A stretch of 64,000 nucleotides of DNA from JAGNKE01 sp964583335 (GCA_964583335.1 CAZOVG010000003.1:251744-315743); one strand, 5' to 3'. Positions 24,193 through 33,974 are shown, numbered from the stretch's first letter. Translations and numbers: made by a program. Notes: a model not told the origin generated them from the sequence alone.

Positions 24193-24315
24193 GCCGCACA
24201 CTGAAAGCGCGCCCAATCCGGCCGCAGACGATCAGGGATACATAGAACGAAGCTCCCGCGTTTCGGACGTCCTGCGCGACTGAATTTTTCAGAAGAATTT
24301 TAAAATTGGAAAAAT

Positions 24316-24330
24316 TGGTTGCGGGGGCAG
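24316..24330. repeat. attL: 15-bp copy of tRNA-fMet 3' end
   Basis: TGGTTGCGGGGGCAG here is identical to 50738-50752, which is the 3' terminus (including CCA) of the tRNA-fMet gene read from the opposite strand. The match ends on both sides. A repeat in this position, facing an integrase beside the tRNA, is the expected left junction of an island inserted in the tRNA. The rest of 24193-24500 contains no gene. Confidence 0.8.
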
Positions 24331-24500
24331 CAACTAGCTTTTCTGTCTAAGCCTTGTAAACAAAGAGTTTTTTCTAAATAATGCCTTAGATATACCCCCT
24401 CCCATACCCTGAAAACCATCCACAGGAAATCAGGAATTGAACTGATGCCATCTAAAATCGCAACCAGATTTATCAGTATTTATGTCGCAAGCTGGAATAA

Positions 24501-25952
24501 TCAAACAGCCACAACCCAAGGCGAAATCTTCAGGCGACCCGTTTCCGCCCACTTGCGGACAACTTTCATTTCCTCTTTGGAGGGATCACGGTTGTTATGA
24601 CCCGCGCACTGCACGATTTCACGATCCTCATCGACCTCAATCGTTTGGCATTTTTCAACCTTCCCTTTGTGATAGCGCTCCAGCGCCCATAAAGAACATG
24701 CCCCGGAGGCGCAATATTTCGCATACGTGGCTACGCAATGGTTGTGCGTCCGCCCTTCCCGGATCAGGTCGGCGCCCGAGAGCAATTCGCGGATCGTCCA
24801 GTATTCATCCTGACTTTTTGTCGGCGACCACAAAAACTCCTTAATCCCGGATTTTTTAAAGTACAAATTCTGTACACCAGCTAGTTTTTTCTCCTCCCTC
24901 TGCCAGCGCTCAACCTGACTCAAAAGCGCAATAATCGAACGGCCATGCATCCTCAACTTCGGCTGAGGAGGCTGGATCGTTTCCACAATGCCGGGACCGA
25001 CAGCACACTCCCGGACTTTAAACTTTTGCGCCTGCAAGAAATCGACAATCGCGGGAATCTGCCCGTGCGGCAGATTCGGCTGCTCGATAAAATAGCGGAC
25101 AACGGAATCCCAGAATGCAGAGTTTTCATAGGTTTGACCTAGCCATGTCTTGGCCACGGCCAGCGCCAGCCTTTCATCGCCTCCCAAAGCCCTAACCTGC
25201 GCCCACCTAAAAGCCTCAAGAATACCGCAGGAAGAAGGAGCCTGAATAAAATAATGAGCAACCATTTTTGTCAAAGGCACAGGCAGTTCAGGAGCAGCTC
25301 GCATATTCTGCCCCACCGCCAAATGGATATACCACCGGCGCTTTAACGCCCCGTCGTCACGTGTATCAAACCAGGCAGCCTCCATGAAAGAGGGGACCGG
25401 ATAGCGAACAAAAAGATGCTGCGCGAGCGAAGCAAACTGCTTGTCTGGATTATAAGATCGCGGCTGCCACGCTTTCGGCTCCCGAACCCAGCTCTTACGG
25501 TAAAGATAAAGCCGCGTCGCTGCACGCAGATAGGGACACCACCCTCCTTCCTGTGCAAGCAGGAAATCGGATTTTTTATGAAGCCAGATCAGGAACTCCG
25601 CCAGACCGTTCTGGAATTCGGTATTCGCATCGTCGAATGCAAGGTTTTCGGCAATCGAGCGCCAGACCCGGCGGCTCATCTGTTCCGTCTGCACCCGTTT
25701 GTGGCAGGCTTCACGAATAAAAGCCACAGGGTTGTGGTGCACACGAACCTCTTGTGCGCGGTTTTGCAGCTCACGCTCGCGAAGCGCGATCTCGGTCTGC
25801 CGTTCCTGCAGACTCTTTTTGAAAACCTGTTTGAAGCCGTTCCGGTGACACCACCGGAAATAAGCTCTGCGATCGGCAAAGCCCAACCGCAGGATATGTG
25901 TTTTAATAGCCGGATTTAAACCTTCCAGCCTGTTTATATGTCTTCGAGTCAT
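24501..25952 (-). CDS. PcfJ-domain protein
   Basis: The 483-residue protein has a basic, helical N-terminal half and a C-terminal PcfJ-like region. The latter has the pattern LLSGADLIREGRTHNHCVATYAKYC near residue 385, then CSLWALER, KCQTIEVDEDREIVQCAGHNN and a final Trp-rich helix. PcfJ was first named on enterococcal plasmid pCF10. Homologues occur on plasmids and islands; the function is unknown, although the HxC-type motif suggests metal or nucleic acid binding. It is the first island gene next to attL and is transcribed toward it. No partner gene is adjacent. Confidence 0.75.
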   Translation of the reverse strand: MTRRHINRLEGLNPAIKTHILRLGFADRRAYFRWCHRNGFKQVFKKSLQERQTEIALRERELQNRAQEVRVHHNPVAFIREACHKRVQTEQMSRRVWRSIAENLAFDDANTEFQNGLAEFLIWLHKKSDFLLAQEGGWCPYLRAATRLYLYRKSWVREPKAWQPRSYNPDKQFASLAQHLFVRYPVPSFMEAAWFDTRDDGALKRRWYIHLAVGQNMRAAPELPVPLTKMVAHYFIQAPSSCGILEAFRWAQVRALGGDERLALAVAKTWLGQTYENSAFWDSVVRYFIEQPNLPHGQIPAIVDFLQAQKFKVRECAVGPGIVETIQPPQPKLRMHGRSIIALLSQVERWQREEKKLAGVQNLYFKKSGIKEFLWSPTKSQDEYWTIRELLSGADLIREGRTHNHCVATYAKYCASGACSLWALERYHKGKVEKCQTIEVDEDREIVQCAGHNNRDPSKEEMKVVRKWAETGRLKISPWVVAV

Positions 25953-26073
25953 AATTGCTTGAGTCCTTCCGGACGCCCGTGTGTTAAAGTCAAAGCCGTG
26001 CGCAAGGCACAGCGACCGTGTGCTTTGTTAAAAATCTTCATGGTGTTCCTGTTTGAAACGCGTTGGCGAAACC

Positions 26074-26090
26074 CCTGCGCAAGGCGCAGG
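26074..26090 (+). ncRNA. Hairpin-rich gene-free stretch, possible RNA
   Basis: The 388-base gap 25953-26340 has no convincing frame. It contains a perfect hairpin CCTGCGC-AAG-GCGCAGG here, and a similar smaller one (GTGC-GCAAG-GCAC) about 75 bases to the left. Both share the GCGCAAGGC core. They may belong to one structured RNA or be repeated attenuator-like elements; no promoter or terminator was found. Confidence 0.25.
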
Positions 26091-26340
26091 AATTGCGTAC
26101 AGACTCCCTCGCAGCATCACGCGTGCGAAAGAGCCCTTAAAGCGCTCCGTCCGTAGGATAATGTAAAATTAAAGAGAGTTTAGGCTATGGATTGACGCGA
26201 ATGTATAAACGCACCATGCCTGTTCGCATTGTCCGCCGGATCGGCTAACTGAAATGTCTAACAATATCTCTCATCGGCTTCTCCCTTTTTTGAGAGGAGC
26301 GTTTTGCTATCATGAATGAATTCATAAAATCAAGTTTTAT

Positions 26341-27927
26341 TTACTTCGCTTCATGTAACGTAATTTCGAAACAGGCACCCATGGAAGCGTCATGTCCATC
26401 GACTAGCCGGATCGTGCCGCCATAGGCATTCAGGATTGACGTAACGATGCCAAGGCCGATCCCCGTTCCGCCGTCCTGTCTTCGCGTGGTGAAAAAGGGC
26501 GTGAAGATTTTGGCAGCGTTGAGCAGAGAGATCCCCCTGCCATTATCCTGCAGCAGGACGACAACTAAGTTCTCCTGCTGACGCACGTCGATCTGCAAGG
26601 TATCAGCGCCGTTCTGCACGGCATTGTCACAAATGTTGATCAGGACGGTTTCAAGATTTTCCGCTGATATTTTGACTGTGTACTGGGCATGTTGATTCAG
26701 GGCGATGTTAAGAATTTCGTTGTATCTCTGGCGGGCATTTTGCAAAATTTCACTCAAAGAGCAGGAATCATCCAAAGCCGTGATATTGTCCGCCCGTGCC
26801 AGTTCCAGCAAACGGCTAACCAGTCTTTTAAGGCGGTCGCTGTCAGAAATGATATTGTCCAGAAACTGGCGCTTTTTCGCCTCATCCATATCATCAAGAT
26901 GATCAAGCAGCAGCTCCGCCGAACCCTGAATGGCGGTAATCGGCGTCTTGAATTCGTGCGAGATATGCATCGCGAAAGTGCGGATATATTCCGAGCGTTC
27001 CGTGAGGGATTGCGCCATCCGCGAAAAACTTTCCTCCAGAAGTTCAATCTCCTGCACGCCTCCTGCTTCTTTCGCGTAAAGCGCTTTGGAATCCCCTGCG
27101 GCAAAACGCTCGGTCCTATCGATCAGCCTGTTGATAGGGCGGGAGATCATGGAAGAGGTAAGAAGCGCTATAAGCAACGTCGCTCCCGCAAGGATCAGCC
27201 CAACGACGATAATCTTACCCTTCTCGGCGTACATATGCTTGAGGATATTTTGCGGCGTACGCGAAAGGTAGACGACCCCTAGCACACGGTTTTCACTCAC
27301 AATCGGCAACGCAACAAAGACGCGGATACCTGTGCCACGGCTGATCGACGCCAATGCCGGCGGCGGTTCGTCGGAAATGCGCTCGCGTATGACACTCGTG
27401 TAAAATCCTGTAAGGGCGCGCCGGACCTCCGGCACATCCGATAAATCCAGCCCGACCTCCTGCCGCCCCGCGACGACAACGCCGTTATAATCCAGCACCT
27501 TGATACCCGATAAATTCGTCTTCTGCGCCTCTGTAATAAGCGGGATCAGCGCCTGCCCGACCTCCTGCGCAAACGGAGCCGCAAAGTTACCGGGCTTCCC
27601 GTCACCTCTGGGCGGCAGCACCTGCGTTTTCGAAAGATCAAGCTGCGGTATGACGGGCGTATAGTAGTCATCAACCTTTGTGATGCTGGCCGGATCGGCC
27701 GGAACCCCGTAAATCTCGCTTTCCGCCAGGCGTTTCAGAATTTCGCTTTTGTAGACGGCGGCAAGAACCGCAGCCTGAGTGATGAGTTCATTTTCAGTCT
27801 GCTGCACAAGCGCATTTTCGTAAAGCCTGAAGAACATCACACCGCCCAAGGGCAGTAAAAAAACCATGATATTGACGATCAGAAGGATCGTACGGAGGCG
27901 GATTCGGGCCTTCAGGGGCTTTTTCAT
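26341..27927 (-). CDS. Membrane sensor histidine kinase with HAMP domain
   Basis: The 528-residue protein has a first membrane helix near residues 14-31, a periplasmic sensing region of about 200 residues and a second helix near 237-257. HAMP follows, then the phospho-acceptor helix (HISHEFKTPITAI, His about 324). The catalytic ATPase part has an N box (ICDNAVQNG) and G boxes (DNGRGI, GGTGIGLGIV). It is the last gene of the exosortase operon and overlaps its response regulator by four bases. It probably senses an envelope signal and phosphorylates that regulator. Being downstream of an exosortase and its substrate, it may monitor or control this surface system. Confidence 0.92.
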   Translation of the reverse strand: MKKPLKARIRLRTILLIVNIMVFLLPLGGVMFFRLYENALVQQTENELITQAAVLAAVYKSEILKRLAESEIYGVPADPASITKVDDYYTPVIPQLDLSKTQVLPPRGDGKPGNFAAPFAQEVGQALIPLITEAQKTNLSGIKVLDYNGVVVAGRQEVGLDLSDVPEVRRALTGFYTSVIRERISDEPPPALASISRGTGIRVFVALPIVSENRVLGVVYLSRTPQNILKHMYAEKGKIIVVGLILAGATLLIALLTSSMISRPINRLIDRTERFAAGDSKALYAKEAGGVQEIELLEESFSRMAQSLTERSEYIRTFAMHISHEFKTPITAIQGSAELLLDHLDDMDEAKKRQFLDNIISDSDRLKRLVSRLLELARADNITALDDSCSLSEILQNARQRYNEILNIALNQHAQYTVKISAENLETVLINICDNAVQNGADTLQIDVRQQENLVVVLLQDNGRGISLLNAAKIFTPFFTTRRQDGGTGIGLGIVTSILNAYGGTIRLVDGHDASMGACFEITLHEAK

Positions 27928-28604
27928 GGCGTTAGCTTATATCCCACACCGCGCAGAGTCGTAATCAGGCTATCGCAACCTTTATCTGCGAATTTTTTAC
28001 GTATATTGCGTATATGACTGTCGATGGTCCGGTCGCTGACATACGTATGTGCACCATGCCCCATCGTCATGATTTGATCACGCGTAAAAAGCCGGTCCGG
28101 ATATTGGGCCATGCCATGCACGATGGAAAACTCCGTCGCCGTCAGGTCAACCGCCTGCCCGGCCCAAAACGCCTGATGCCGAACCGGATCAATTTTCAAA
28201 GCACCGCAGGTTACACCTTCGCCGGATTTGGAAGCCGGTGGCTGCGCACGCTTGAGGATCGCTTTAACACGCGCCACCAACTCCCTCGGGCTGAAAGGCT
28301 TGGTAAGGTAGTCATCGGCGCCCAGTTCCAAACCAAGCACCCGGTCGATCTCCTCGTCGCGGGAGGAAAGAAAAAGAACAGGTACATCGGACGTCTTACG
28401 CAATTCCTTACAGACCTCCAGCCCGTCCATCTCCGGCATATTGATATCCAGAACAATCAAGTCGTATTGATTGCCTTTGGCTTTCTCAAGCGCCTGCAGA
28501 CCATCGCTGACTTCGCTGGCGGCCATCCCGGCCTTTTCGACGGCAAAGACCACCACATCCCGAATATGCGGATCATCATCAACCACTAGAATTGTTTTTG
28601 CCAT
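27924..28604 (-). CDS. OmpR-family response regulator
   Basis: The 226-residue protein has a receiver domain with acidic pocket (VVDDDPH), phosphorylation site Asp53 in VLDINMPEMDG and Lys in DYLTKPF. A winged-helix DNA-binding domain follows (ending VGYKLTP). It overlaps the kinase gene by four bases, and its start lies 19 bases inside the DUF4173-type gene, so all are co-translated. Targets are not known; autoregulation of the exosortase operon is plausible. Confidence 0.93.
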   Translation of the reverse strand: MAKTILVVDDDPHIRDVVVFAVEKAGMAASEVSDGLQALEKAKGNQYDLIVLDINMPEMDGLEVCKELRKTSDVPVLFLSSRDEEIDRVLGLELGADDYLTKPFSPRELVARVKAILKRAQPPASKSGEGVTCGALKIDPVRHQAFWAGQAVDLTATEFSIVHGMAQYPDRLFTRDQIMTMGHGAHTYVSDRTIDSHIRNIRKKFADKGCDSLITTLRGVGYKLTP

Positions 28605-30073
28605 TCTTCTTTTCTTTCCAAGGATTTGAGCAGTCGATATTCACTATAAGTCCACCGCCGCCAGTCGTCCATATCCCTTCGCAGGGAATGGATCATGGCA
28701 TAAACGACAGACGTATCGGAAAGTGGTGCGTCTATCCTTTCAGAATATCTCTTGAGTGCGGGGATCGCCGGGCTTCCGATCGCCGTCAGGTAATCCACGT
28801 CAAGATTGACGCCTTTGCCAGAGACCTCGCGCGAATGCGCGACGTTATAGTCCGCAATCAGCCCTCCGATATTCACAAAGCTGGTGATATAGAGAACACC
28901 AAGCAGGGTCAGAACATTCGCGTTAATTAACCACCTGTTGGATTTGTTCAGCATGCTGCGGACAATAATCCAGCAGAGACCGCTCGCCACAAGCCCCATC
29001 CAGATAAACGCCGCCACCCGCCAGTAACTCAGGGCATACACCTCTACATACAAAGTGGTCCGATAAATGGACGAAACGACCAGAAGCACGTTTTGCGCAA
29101 CCCAGAGATAAATCAGGCCACGCACCTGCTTCGAACCCGAAACATCTGGTCCCGCGTTTTGCGCGATCAGAACAAAGACCGCCGCAAGAAGGGCAGTAAC
29201 GATAAGTGGATAGGCTCCCTGCTGGGCATACCGGGCATAGGTAATCCCTCTAGGCAACTCCGTTCCGGCCCAGAGGTAATTCATATCCAACAAAGTCTGA
29301 CAGCCGAATATCAGGTTGAAAATAACCAGAGACCTTAAAACAGCTTCCTTTGTAAAGGCCCATTCTGAAAAGCGCATGCGCTTAGTCCGGGCTTCCTCAA
29401 GCAGAACCTGAGTCTTTTTCACCTTTTGAGATATGATTTTCGGCCTGATGACGGCAAAAATGAAGCCGCCGACAAAAAACCAGAAAAATAGCCGCCAGAA
29501 AGATAAAAAGCTTATAAAGGAGTTGATGTTCAATGCGGAAATCCAGCCCGTGATAATCGGGTTCGCGTTGGAGAAAAGCATAATGAACACCAAAGACAGA
29601 CCAACCGGCAGGAACCAGCCGCGTATAAATCCCGACATCGTGCTCTGGGGCAAATATCGGCGGCGGTACCTGTGATAAGCGCAGGCGGCCTTGCTTAAGG
29701 GATTCAATAAAAACATCCAGAAATCCAACACTTTACGCGCCCAAATTATGGCATCCTGACGCCAGCCGCCTTTTGACAAAAGCACAAGACTGACAATCCC
29801 CGTAAGCATCAGGATAAAACTCAAAAGGCTACTTTTTTCAATCAGAATAAGGCTTTCGCTCACCGTCAGCAGTAAAATAGCCCGTCCGGTCCAGCTATCG
29901 AGAACGTTGCAATGGATGACAGTAAATCCAGCCGTCAGCAGCACCCCAAACAGGCCAAGTGTCCAGCCTATCGGATGGCCGTAAAATAAAAAGTCGGCAA
30001 GACAGGTAAATAGAAAAATTGAGATTATTTTCAACCTGAAGGACGCCCGGGGGTACGATAAGTTTTTTCTCAT
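28586..30073 (-). CDS. DUF4173-type polytopic membrane protein
   Basis: The 495-residue protein has about twelve hydrophobic segments. A conserved-looking central region holds WRLFFWFFVGGFIF, a long cytoplasmic loop and DMNYLWAGTELPRGITYARYAQQGAYPLI. The last ends resemble the DUF4173 family (YRTTLYVEVYALSYWRVAAFIWMGLV). A soluble C-terminal part of about 80 residues follows. The family is found next to regulators; function unknown. It sits between the exosortase substrate gene and the two-component genes, overlapping both, so it is likely a membrane component of this exosortase system. Confidence 0.65.
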   Translation of the reverse strand: MRKNLSYPRASFRLKIISIFLFTCLADFLFYGHPIGWTLGLFGVLLTAGFTVIHCNVLDSWTGRAILLLTVSESLILIEKSSLLSFILMLTGIVSLVLLSKGGWRQDAIIWARKVLDFWMFLLNPLSKAACAYHRYRRRYLPQSTMSGFIRGWFLPVGLSLVFIMLFSNANPIITGWISALNINSFISFLSFWRLFFWFFVGGFIFAVIRPKIISQKVKKTQVLLEEARTKRMRFSEWAFTKEAVLRSLVIFNLIFGCQTLLDMNYLWAGTELPRGITYARYAQQGAYPLIVTALLAAVFVLIAQNAGPDVSGSKQVRGLIYLWVAQNVLLVVSSIYRTTLYVEVYALSYWRVAAFIWMGLVASGLCWIIVRSMLNKSNRWLINANVLTLLGVLYITSFVNIGGLIADYNVAHSREVSGKGVNLDVDYLTAIGSPAIPALKRYSERIDAPLSDTSVVYAMIHSLRRDMDDWRRWTYSEYRLLKSLERKEEWQKQF

Positions 30074-32268
30074 GACTGTGAGTTCCCTTGTGCATGGATT
30101 TTTGGCGCAGAAACGGAGTCCGCCTGGCAGAAAGGCAGCTTCGCCACGCCCAGTGTTCTTTTCTTTCTCCTTTGCAGCGCGCGCCTCCTTTTACGTCTTA
30201 ACGAGGCTGCCGCCGCGCCTCCCAAAATAAAGAGCCCGCCCGTTGTGGCAGGCTCTGGAACGGAGCCGCCCGAAAATGCCTGCGGATAAGCCATCGCCGT
30301 GACACCCTTAACCATAGGGAGAGGAACCGACGCTTCGCGCGTATCCTGAGGGCGTGCATTTACGACTTTCTTGGAAACCGCGACGAACGATGTCCACTGG
30401 GTCATCAGCGAGAAATCCAGCCCCAACTTGACCACCTGCTCCTTGAGAGCATCATCGGAAACTTTCGCCGTCCGCACCTCGGTAGGCGTATTCAGGTGAC
30501 GCATGAGGTCGGAAATCCGGGAACGCGCCCAGTTGAGGGGAATAGCCTTGCCGCTGCCGCGATCATTCACTGCAGGCAACGTAATCTCCAGAGGCAAAGA
30601 AGCCGCCCGCCCCTGCACCTTTCCATTCACACGGATCGTATGCTGACCATGCCCGGAAAACCGTCCTTGAACACGTAAGGAGTCTCCGGCAAACAGATCC
30701 GGTATTGTGTCAGGCGTAATGTCTTTAACATCCATACCTCCCCAGTCGATGCTAATATCCGTCAAGACCGGTGCATTAAGTTTTTTCGCAAGCGAAATAG
30801 CGGCATCCTGAACATTCTCTGTCGGATCGATAAAACGCGCAAAGCCCCTGCCCTGCCGCCCCATTTCCTCAAGCAGATAACGATTGACCGATGTACCGAC
30901 ACCGAAGGCGTAAATCCTAGCATTGCCGATAAGACCCGCAATCTGGCGCAGAACACTGGCTTCGTCCCCGATATATCCATCGGTCAGGAATACAACGATC
31001 CGCAAAGTGTTGGGTTGCTCGGGAACCGAAAAAGCCTGCTGGATCGCCGTGGGAATCTCCGTTCCGCCATCGGCATAAAGCCCATCGACGTATCTCAACC
31101 CGTCTTCAATATGCGCGGGATCAGCAGGAACAGGCGCAGACGCATACTCGGTGGCATCGTTGCTGAAGCGAATGATGCGGAACGTATCGCCCCGCCGCAG
31201 ATGTTTCAGCGCTTGGTGCATAAAAGTCTTGCTGGCTTCGATAGGCTCGCCGCTCATCGAGCCCGAAGTATCGAGGACAAAGACCATTTCCCGCGCGCTG
31301 ATCTGACTTTCTTTCGGAAGTTCCGGCGGCTCGATCATCAGGCTGAAAAAGCCTTCCTTATCCTGCCGCGTGGCCATAAATCCAGCCTGCGTAGTCTCTC
31401 CGGCAAGAGTGTAGCGGAGCACAAAATCGGCATTATCGATCACGCGCCCTTCGCGCAGTGTGACAAGTTTGTTTCTTGCATCGCCCTCAACACTGATACT
31501 GTGCGTCGCGCTGGCCACGTTTTGAATGTCGATCCCGCTTTGAAGCGAAACCTTGATGGATACGCGCTTTGCATCAATCGCGTCCGGCAGGGTTAAACCG
31601 GTCACATCGGGATACTCAACCGGGCTTTCCAACTCCCAGGTGCCGAAGGCCGATGTGCTCGTGCTCTTCATTGAGCCATAAACCACACCGTTATCCGCGA
31701 CCTCCGGCGCCTGCCCCATTCCCTCTGGCTCATAGCGCGGCCCAACCACAATGGGTAAAGCGAGTTCATAAGAGCCGTCGACTTTCGGAACGTGCTGCGT
31801 ATATTCTAGGATCACCGTGATCGGCAGGCTCGGCATAAGATTGGCAATATTCTGTTCAAACATATTCGGCCTGTGTTGCGTAAGAAGCGAAGCAGCCTTA
31901 CCCTCCTTTTTTGCCGCTTCAAACGTTTTCTGGGCTTCTTCTTTACGCTGGATTTTTGCGCTGACGATCTCGCCTCCCGCCTCCATCGTCATGGCGAATA
32001 CGGCGCTGTTCTGGTTCAACGGGAACAGGTAACGGGCATTAAGGGCAACATTCGTGGGATTTTCAAAAACCTGAATAATTTTTACAGTAACCAGATCACC
32101 GTTGATATCCGCGTCGATATCCGTCTTGAGAGAGGGAAACTGGATCAAACGCCCATCGATCTCTGCTTCGATGGTTCCGCCAAGCTCATCGGCTTCCTGC
32201 GCGCGAACCGCCCCCGGCCAGCAAACAAAAAACGCCACGATCATGAGCATGCTTTTAAGACTTTTCAT
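30070..32268 (-). CDS. VIT/VWA-domain protein with PEP-CTERM sorting signal
   Basis: The 732-residue secreted protein has a signal peptide (to about residue 24), a VIT domain (about 30-160) and a VWA domain (about 325-490). The metal-ion-dependent adhesion site is complete (VLDTSGSMSG). Near the C-terminus it has VPEPATTGGLFILGGAAAASL followed by a cluster of Arg/Lys, the PEP-CTERM signal recognised by exosortases. Unusually, 28 more residues follow the basic cluster. VIT-VWA proteins of this kind are known as sortase or exosortase targets, and the adjacent exosortase (four-base overlap) is almost certainly its processing enzyme. It probably acts as an adhesion or surface protein. Confidence 0.88.
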   Translation of the reverse strand: MKSLKSMLMIVAFFVCWPGAVRAQEADELGGTIEAEIDGRLIQFPSLKTDIDADINGDLVTVKIIQVFENPTNVALNARYLFPLNQNSAVFAMTMEAGGEIVSAKIQRKEEAQKTFEAAKKEGKAASLLTQHRPNMFEQNIANLMPSLPITVILEYTQHVPKVDGSYELALPIVVGPRYEPEGMGQAPEVADNGVVYGSMKSTSTSAFGTWELESPVEYPDVTGLTLPDAIDAKRVSIKVSLQSGIDIQNVASATHSISVEGDARNKLVTLREGRVIDNADFVLRYTLAGETTQAGFMATRQDKEGFFSLMIEPPELPKESQISAREMVFVLDTSGSMSGEPIEASKTFMHQALKHLRRGDTFRIIRFSNDATEYASAPVPADPAHIEDGLRYVDGLYADGGTEIPTAIQQAFSVPEQPNTLRIVVFLTDGYIGDEASVLRQIAGLIGNARIYAFGVGTSVNRYLLEEMGRQGRGFARFIDPTENVQDAAISLAKKLNAPVLTDISIDWGGMDVKDITPDTIPDLFAGDSLRVQGRFSGHGQHTIRVNGKVQGRAASLPLEITLPAVNDRGSGKAIPLNWARSRISDLMRHLNTPTEVRTAKVSDDALKEQVVKLGLDFSLMTQWTSFVAVSKKVVNARPQDTREASVPLPMVKGVTAMAYPQAFSGGSVPEPATTGGLFILGGAAAASLRRKRRRALQRRKKRTLGVAKLPFCQADSVSAPKIHAQGNSQS

Positions 32269-33827
32269 TCTTCAACTCCTGTTGATGCAAGTGTTATGGG
32301 GTATTTCTGGGGTGTGAGATCAAGGGTCGCCATCAGCGCCCGGTCGAAGGCTTCGTTCGCGTGAGGAGCCGTTTCCCAGGATGAAATCCTCTGCACGGCG
32401 GTCCAGACCTGCCCCGGATTTTGCATCCAGCGCCAGACGGCTTCTGAGACATTTGTGGTCATAACGCCGCCATCCTGCGTCATAAACGTGACGGCGATGC
32501 GATAACTCTGCCCATCCGGTGTTGTGGCCTTGTAAATTGCGGTTGGAAGCATGTCATAGACGACCCCCATATATTCGACGCTCATACCAAGCCCCCGCAA
32601 GCACTCGTCGGGCGCGTGCAAATGTCTCAAGGGCGCAGAACTCCGCACGACAAGAAGGCTGTGGTCTCCGTATGCGGCCTTCTTGGCCGAACCGCCATAC
32701 TGGGTAAAATAGGCGTCCTCCTGCGCCGAGAGAGCAACCTGCTCAGCCGCAAAGCCGACAAGGCTATTTGGAAGTGACACAGGAATATTCTGACGCACTA
32801 CATCGACCGGCTGCCGCGGCAGGTTCGTGATCATCAAAGCGCAGACAATACAGGCCAGCCCAAGAAAAATCGGCTTTCTTGCTTTGCTCCTGTCTTCAGG
32901 AGTATTCAGCCACCAACCGTCATTCATAACGCTTGCCGGAACAATCCATCGGGCGCGGTCAAGCGCAGGGTGCAGCCGTTCGGGCTTGGCCGCGTAACGG
33001 CCCGTCCAGATGAGGATCGGCAAACTCCCTAGCCCCAACGTGACAAAACCGATCAGATCGTGCGCCGGTTGCGCCATAACATCGAGACCACCTATGGGAA
33101 AGGCAATACCAACAGCCAAAAGACAGATCCTAAGCATATTCGCGAACAGCGCCGAAGCTACCGCTATAACCAGCCCAAGCAGGGCTTTATCGGCTTTCAA
33201 CCGTGCAACCGCCGCGCAACAGGCGTAGAAAAAAAGCAGAAGAAGAGCCGACCGCGCCCCCGAACACGGCAGATCGACCAGCACATCCTTCTTATCCAGA
33301 AGAATGCGTACGCCGTGACAGGTCACCTTGTCGAATATGGAGCCCAAAACAAAGCAGGCGCCATCAGCTGAGAGATGCTGCAGGCCATAACCTCCGGCCC
33401 TCTGAACGATCCGCTCCAGAGGGAGGGAAAAGCCGAAACACACGGCCAGCCAGAAAGGAGAAACAGCCCGCGCTCGGTCCTGAAGACGCGACAGATGAGA
33501 AACCGCATAGACATCCACCAGAAGCGTCGCCGCCCCGATGACATTGACGGCCAGCACCTGTCCGATCAGCCTGACGCCTGCCGAAAGCCCCAGAAAGAAA
33601 AGCGACTTTCTATAGTCCACCGGACGGCAAGTCACCCGATCACTAGTGATGCTCCACAAAAACAGGCCCAAACAGACAAGAAAGACCAGAAACCCTTTGG
33701 AGTCATAAGAAGGGTCCGTCCACGTCTGCACTAGCCATAAGACGGGATGATAGGCCAAAACCGCTGCAGCAACGGCCAGAAGAACGTAATGGGGAGCGAT
33801 GGATCGAGCTGTGCATAATAATCTCAT
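32265..33827 (-). CDS. Exosortase with EpsI-like C-terminal domain
   Basis: The 520-residue membrane protein has about eight N-terminal membrane helices and the exosortase catalytic triad. The Cys is in DLPCSGARSALLL (about 187), the Arg in ANMLRICLL (about 230) and the His in PAHDLIGF (about 251). The remaining 230 residues form a soluble part with HLHAPDECLRGLGMSVEYMG, like the EpsI/DUF3485 domain commonly fused to exosortases. It cleaves the PEP-CTERM protein encoded immediately downstream and transfers it to an anchor. It is the first gene of the five-gene overlapping operon. A named subfamily was not assigned. Confidence 0.88.
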   Translation of the reverse strand: MRLLCTARSIAPHYVLLAVAAAVLAYHPVLWLVQTWTDPSYDSKGFLVFLVCLGLFLWSITSDRVTCRPVDYRKSLFFLGLSAGVRLIGQVLAVNVIGAATLLVDVYAVSHLSRLQDRARAVSPFWLAVCFGFSLPLERIVQRAGGYGLQHLSADGACFVLGSIFDKVTCHGVRILLDKKDVLVDLPCSGARSALLLLFFYACCAAVARLKADKALLGLVIAVASALFANMLRICLLAVGIAFPIGGLDVMAQPAHDLIGFVTLGLGSLPILIWTGRYAAKPERLHPALDRARWIVPASVMNDGWWLNTPEDRSKARKPIFLGLACIVCALMITNLPRQPVDVVRQNIPVSLPNSLVGFAAEQVALSAQEDAYFTQYGGSAKKAAYGDHSLLVVRSSAPLRHLHAPDECLRGLGMSVEYMGVVYDMLPTAIYKATTPDGQSYRIAVTFMTQDGGVMTTNVSEAVWRWMQNPGQVWTAVQRISSWETAPHANEAFDRALMATLDLTPQKYPITLASTGVEE

Positions 33828-33974
33828 ACCCCGTTTGTCGCATCATGAAGTGCAAGGGCTATGGCGGGTTTGCAGAATTATTCCTGAAACTCGGTGCAGA
33901 TTTCGTGCAGGACAAAGTTGCAAAAATCAGAAACTTCCCTTATGGTTGCCTCCATGATTGAACATTTTGAGCAA

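Noticed and set aside
24316..24330. Chance match to the tRNA end
   Set aside because: A 15-base perfect match placed at the boundary between backbone genes and accessory genes, with an integrase at the tRNA, makes chance unlikely.
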